From the NCBI GenBank assembly GCA_947476275.1, contig CANJPQ010000019.1, positions 1 through 64,000 of the forward strand: DNA of 64,000 nt, read 5' to 3'. Both the position numbers and the translations under genes were made by a program. Shown piece after piece: positions 62,679-64,000 of this stretch. The stretch is from Fidelibacterota bacterium (lineage in GTDB: Bacteria > Pseudomonadota > Alphaproteobacteria > Rhodospirillales > Rhodospirillaceae). The notes beneath the pieces were generated by a model. The model was not told the origin of the DNA and made no database searches. It saw only the letters and a program-made list of their open reading frames with translations. How positions within the stretch are numbered: position 1 is the first letter of the stretch; each line of letters begins with the position of its first letter.

Positions 62679-62704
62679 TGCTGGCAGTCATCGTTGGCAG
62701 TCAT
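62666..62704 (-). repeat. 13-base tandem triplication with 9-codon mini-ORF
   Basis: On the minus strand three 13-base units follow each other: ATGACTGCCAACG, ATGACTGCCAGCA and ATGACTGATCGAC. The first ATG (62704-62702) overlaps the sigma TGA. It opens a 9-codon frame (MTANDDCQQ) whose TGA overlaps the anti-sigma ATG at 62678. The distance from the first ATG to the anti-sigma ATG is 26 bases, exactly two units. Confidence 0.75.
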
Positions 62705-63243
62705 GGTTCGCGAACATAGGTCAGCTTGTCCGTACTAGACGTCGTCTGCGGGTTCTTTTCTTCCATCGCCTCGCGAAGTTTCTCCCGGCCCCGGGCAAGG
62801 CGGGACATGACCGTGCCGATCGGGATGCCCAGTTCCTCCGCTACTTCCCGGTAGTTAAGGCCTTCGAGGCCGACCAGCAGCAACACCTGCCGGTGCTCGA
62901 AGGTGAGTTGCCCCATCGCGCGGTCGAAATCGATCAGGAGACCTGGGTCGCGGGCGGGTATTGCGAGGGTCGCCGTGGCGTCGCCGAAGTCGACCCTCAC
63001 ACCCTGCCGCCGGCGACGGCGCAATTCATCAACGTGGAGGTTGTGCAGAATGGTCCGCAGCCAACCGCCAATTCTCTGAATGTCCTCAAGTTTATCGGCC
63101 TGTCGTAGGGCACGTTCGATGCAATCCTGAACCAAGTCGTCCGCGGCCGCACCTTCGCGCACCAACGCCAAGGCGTAGCGCCGCAAAGCTGGCACCTGGG
63201 CTGCCAAGGCGACAGCAAAGGGATCGGGTCGGCTCGCAGTCAC
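62701..63243 (-). CDS. ECF family RNA polymerase sigma factor
   Basis: The protein has 180 residues from GTG 63243, with AGGAAG upstream. Region 2 (LRRYALALVREGAAADDLVQDCIERALR, in parts, then WLRTILHNLHVDELRRRRR) binds the -10 element and core enzyme. Region 4 (LTFEHRQVLLLVGLEGLNYREVAEEL, in parts, then IPIGTVMSRLARGREKLRE) binds the -35 element. It directs RNA polymerase to a small regulon. An anti-sigma gene follows in the same operon, and a GGAAT-N17-CGTC motif upstream suggests self-regulation. Confidence 0.94.
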   Translation of the reverse strand: MTASRPDPFAVALAAQVPALRRYALALVREGAAADDLVQDCIERALRQADKLEDIQRIGGWLRTILHNLHVDELRRRRRQGVRVDFGDATATLAIPARDPGLLIDFDRAMGQLTFEHRQVLLLVGLEGLNYREVAEELGIPIGTVMSRLARGREKLREAMEEKNPQTTSSTDKLTYVREP

Positions 63244-63340
63244 ACACGCTTCCTGATCGACAACCCCCGGCCTTAAGCACCGGCCTGTCGAATATGGCTC
63301 GGAACGGTTGCAACGCGAAATGTCGTCCGCCCGTATATAA

Positions 63341-63366
63341 GACGGTGGGATGACGGCCTTTATTCC
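63341..63366 (-). promoter_or_regulatory. ECF-type promoter motif facing the sigma gene
   Basis: On the minus strand GGAATAAA (63366-63359) and CGTC (63344-63341) have a 17-base space counted from GGAAT. The layout is that of an ECF -35/-10 promoter. It would give a leader of about 90 bases before the sigma GTG. Confidence 0.6.
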
Positions 63367-63388
63367 TCAAACCTTTAGCTTTTTATCC

Positions 63389-63414
63389 GGAATAAACATC
63401 CCGGGCCTATCGTC
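63389..63414 (+). promoter_or_regulatory. ECF-type promoter motif facing the exported-protein gene
   Basis: On the plus strand GGAATAAA (63389-63396) and CGTC (63411-63414) repeat the same words with the same 17-base space as the divergent motif. It faces the gene at 63638 and would give a leader of about 215 bases. The 63244-63637 gap thus holds two divergent promoters and a leader; no reading frame with gene-like composition was seen in it. Confidence 0.6.
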
Positions 63415-63598
63415 ATAGCTGTGGTTTTGCCATGTACGTGTCACTGGAGTCTGGGGTCAGGCGGCCTTAAATGGTCAGTTAAGGCTCCGGACAGGCTTCA
63501 GCAGGTGGCCCTCAGCGCCGCCCACGAATATGGTTTGCCAGCCGGCGTCCGGTGCGTCGGTTAGTCATCAGGAGGCGGTGCGCCGGGTGCCGCAGAGC

Positions 63599-63632
63599 CG
63601 GGCTGAAAAGCCCGATCGCTCCTTACGGGAGG
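63599..63632 (+). promoter_or_regulatory. Leader hairpins next to the Shine-Dalgarno
   Basis: CGGGCT-GAAA-AGCCCG (63599-63614) is a 6-bp stem with a GNRA loop. Right after it CTCC (63619-63622) can pair with GGAG (63628-63631), which is part of the Shine-Dalgarno GGGAGG. Together they could hide the ribosome-binding site of the exported-protein gene. Confidence 0.4.
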
Positions 63633-63637
63633 CAGAA

Positions 63638-64000
63638 ATGCGTTCATCGCTTCGTTTGATCTCAGCAGCCGTCATCGCCGCGGGGCTTGGCCTCTTGCCG
63701 GCATCAGCGGCCGTGAATGGCACAAGCTGGGCGGTGCTCGCCCCGACATTCACCGGCACGACCATGTCCTACATCCGGCTGTTCAACGGCAGCCTGACCG
63801 GCAGCAGCACCTTCACGGTGATGATGATCGGCTCGCCGAGCGGCCGCACCTACGGCAGCGGCAACGTCAGCATTCCCAAAAGTGCCTCCATCCAGTATCC
63901 GCTGCTGACGTCTGCCGGTTCGCCGAGCATCCAGAGCATCACCAAATCTGCCGACCTGAACGGCGGCGACACGGCCTTCACGGTCTATGTGCAGAGCCCG
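63638..64000 (+). CDS. Exported protein of unknown function, 3' end outside window
   Basis: The gene begins at ATG 63638 after GGGAGG and runs off the end; 121 residues are readable. A signal peptide (MRSSLRLISAAVIAAGLGLL then PASAA) leads into a Ser/Thr/Gly-rich, beta-strand-like sequence: WAVLAPTFTGTTMSYIRLFNG (in parts), STFTVMMIGSPSGRTYGSGN and SPSIQSITKSADLNGGDTAF. I do not recognise a family; it looks like a secreted or surface adhesin-like protein. A matching ECF promoter upstream makes it the likely first target of the adjacent sigma factor. Confidence 0.75.
   Translation, partial: MRSSLRLISAAVIAAGLGLLPASAAVNGTSWAVLAPTFTGTTMSYIRLFNGSLTGSSTFTVMMIGSPSGRTYGSGNVSIPKSASIQYPLLTSAGSPSIQSITKSADLNGGDTAFTVYVQSP

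Noticed and set aside
63301-63327. GGAAC-N16-GTCGTC on the plus strand
   Set aside because: The -10 word does not match CGTT or the CGTC position of the divergent pair, and the better GGAATAAA motif lies downstream.
63619-63635. CTCCTTACGGGAGGCAG resembles the conserved 16S rRNA segment CTCCTACGGGAGGCAG
   Set aside because: Only about 17 bases match, with one inserted base, and the surroundings are not rRNA. The purine-rich part is the Shine-Dalgarno of the exported-protein gene. I treat it as chance.
63568-63765. 65-codon minus-strand frame near the window end
   Set aside because: It overlaps the start of a gene with signal peptide and Shine-Dalgarno on the plus strand; it has no domain.

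Overview
The window is a GC-rich chromosomal segment from an alphaproteobacterium. The evidence is a GapR/DUF2312 protein beside DUF1244, N-formylglutamate amidohydrolase and pyruvate kinase genes, a split three-gene transhydrogenase (pntAA-pntAB-pntB), EcfG-like promoter motifs (GGAAC-N16/17-CGTT), and many TonB receptors and Tat/Sec-exported proteins with DUF1838, DUF1800/DUF1501 and DUF1302/DUF1329 domains. The genus cannot be fixed from the sequence alone. There is no tRNA, rRNA, CRISPR array, insertion sequence or prophage; the segment looks like ordinary chromosome with one decayed efflux-pump fragment near 35.4 kb.

Layout. 0-9 kb: end of rpsU with its terminator, a GNAT acetyltransferase, a nucleotidyltransferase-like gene, an M1 aminopeptidase with a secreted Rossmann oxidoreductase, then a TonB receptor followed by a di-heme cytochrome c. 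9-20 kb: the pnt operon, a DUF3108 protein, a minus-strand cluster of DUF1838, ABC1/UbiB-like kinase and oligoendopeptidase F, and a divergent long-chain acyl-CoA synthetase. 19-23 kb: an IclR regulator divergent from a second TonB receptor, with palindromes between them. 23-30 kb: gapR, a small minus-strand operon ending in N-formylglutamate amidohydrolase, pyruvate kinase, a DUF1800/DUF1501 pair and rpmJ. 30-42 kb: hydrolases, an RhlE-like helicase, VOC proteins, a CzcA remnant, a GST, an EF-G-like GTPase and the Kup potassium transporter. 42-50 kb: an orphan TAXI-type binding lipoprotein, a cardiolipin synthase-like protein, a third TonB receptor, a Tat-exported hydrolase, a CYTH-CHAD protein and csbD. 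50-64 kb: a tannase-family esterase, an RND efflux adaptor/pump pair, a GT-C-like membrane protein, a triple-repeat secreted protein, divergent DUF1302 and DUF1329 genes, and an ECF sigma/anti-sigma pair divergent from an exported protein that runs off the end.

Most notable signals. (1) Two divergent, identically spaced ECF-type promoter motifs (GGAATAAA-N14-CGTC) lie between the sigma gene and the exported-protein gene. They suggest a self-contained circuit of sigma factor, anti-sigma factor and one exported target with a long structured leader. (2) The sigma and anti-sigma genes are joined by a 13-nt sequence present three times. It turns a probable ancestral ATGA overlap into a 9-codon mini-ORF coupled at both ends. 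(3) The 12 convergent gene junctions fall into two classes: six overlap by exactly 4 bp at their stop codons, and six are separated by a hairpin or palindromic repeat. (4) A GGAAC-N16-CGTT motif sits upstream of csbD, as expected for an alphaproteobacterial general-stress gene.
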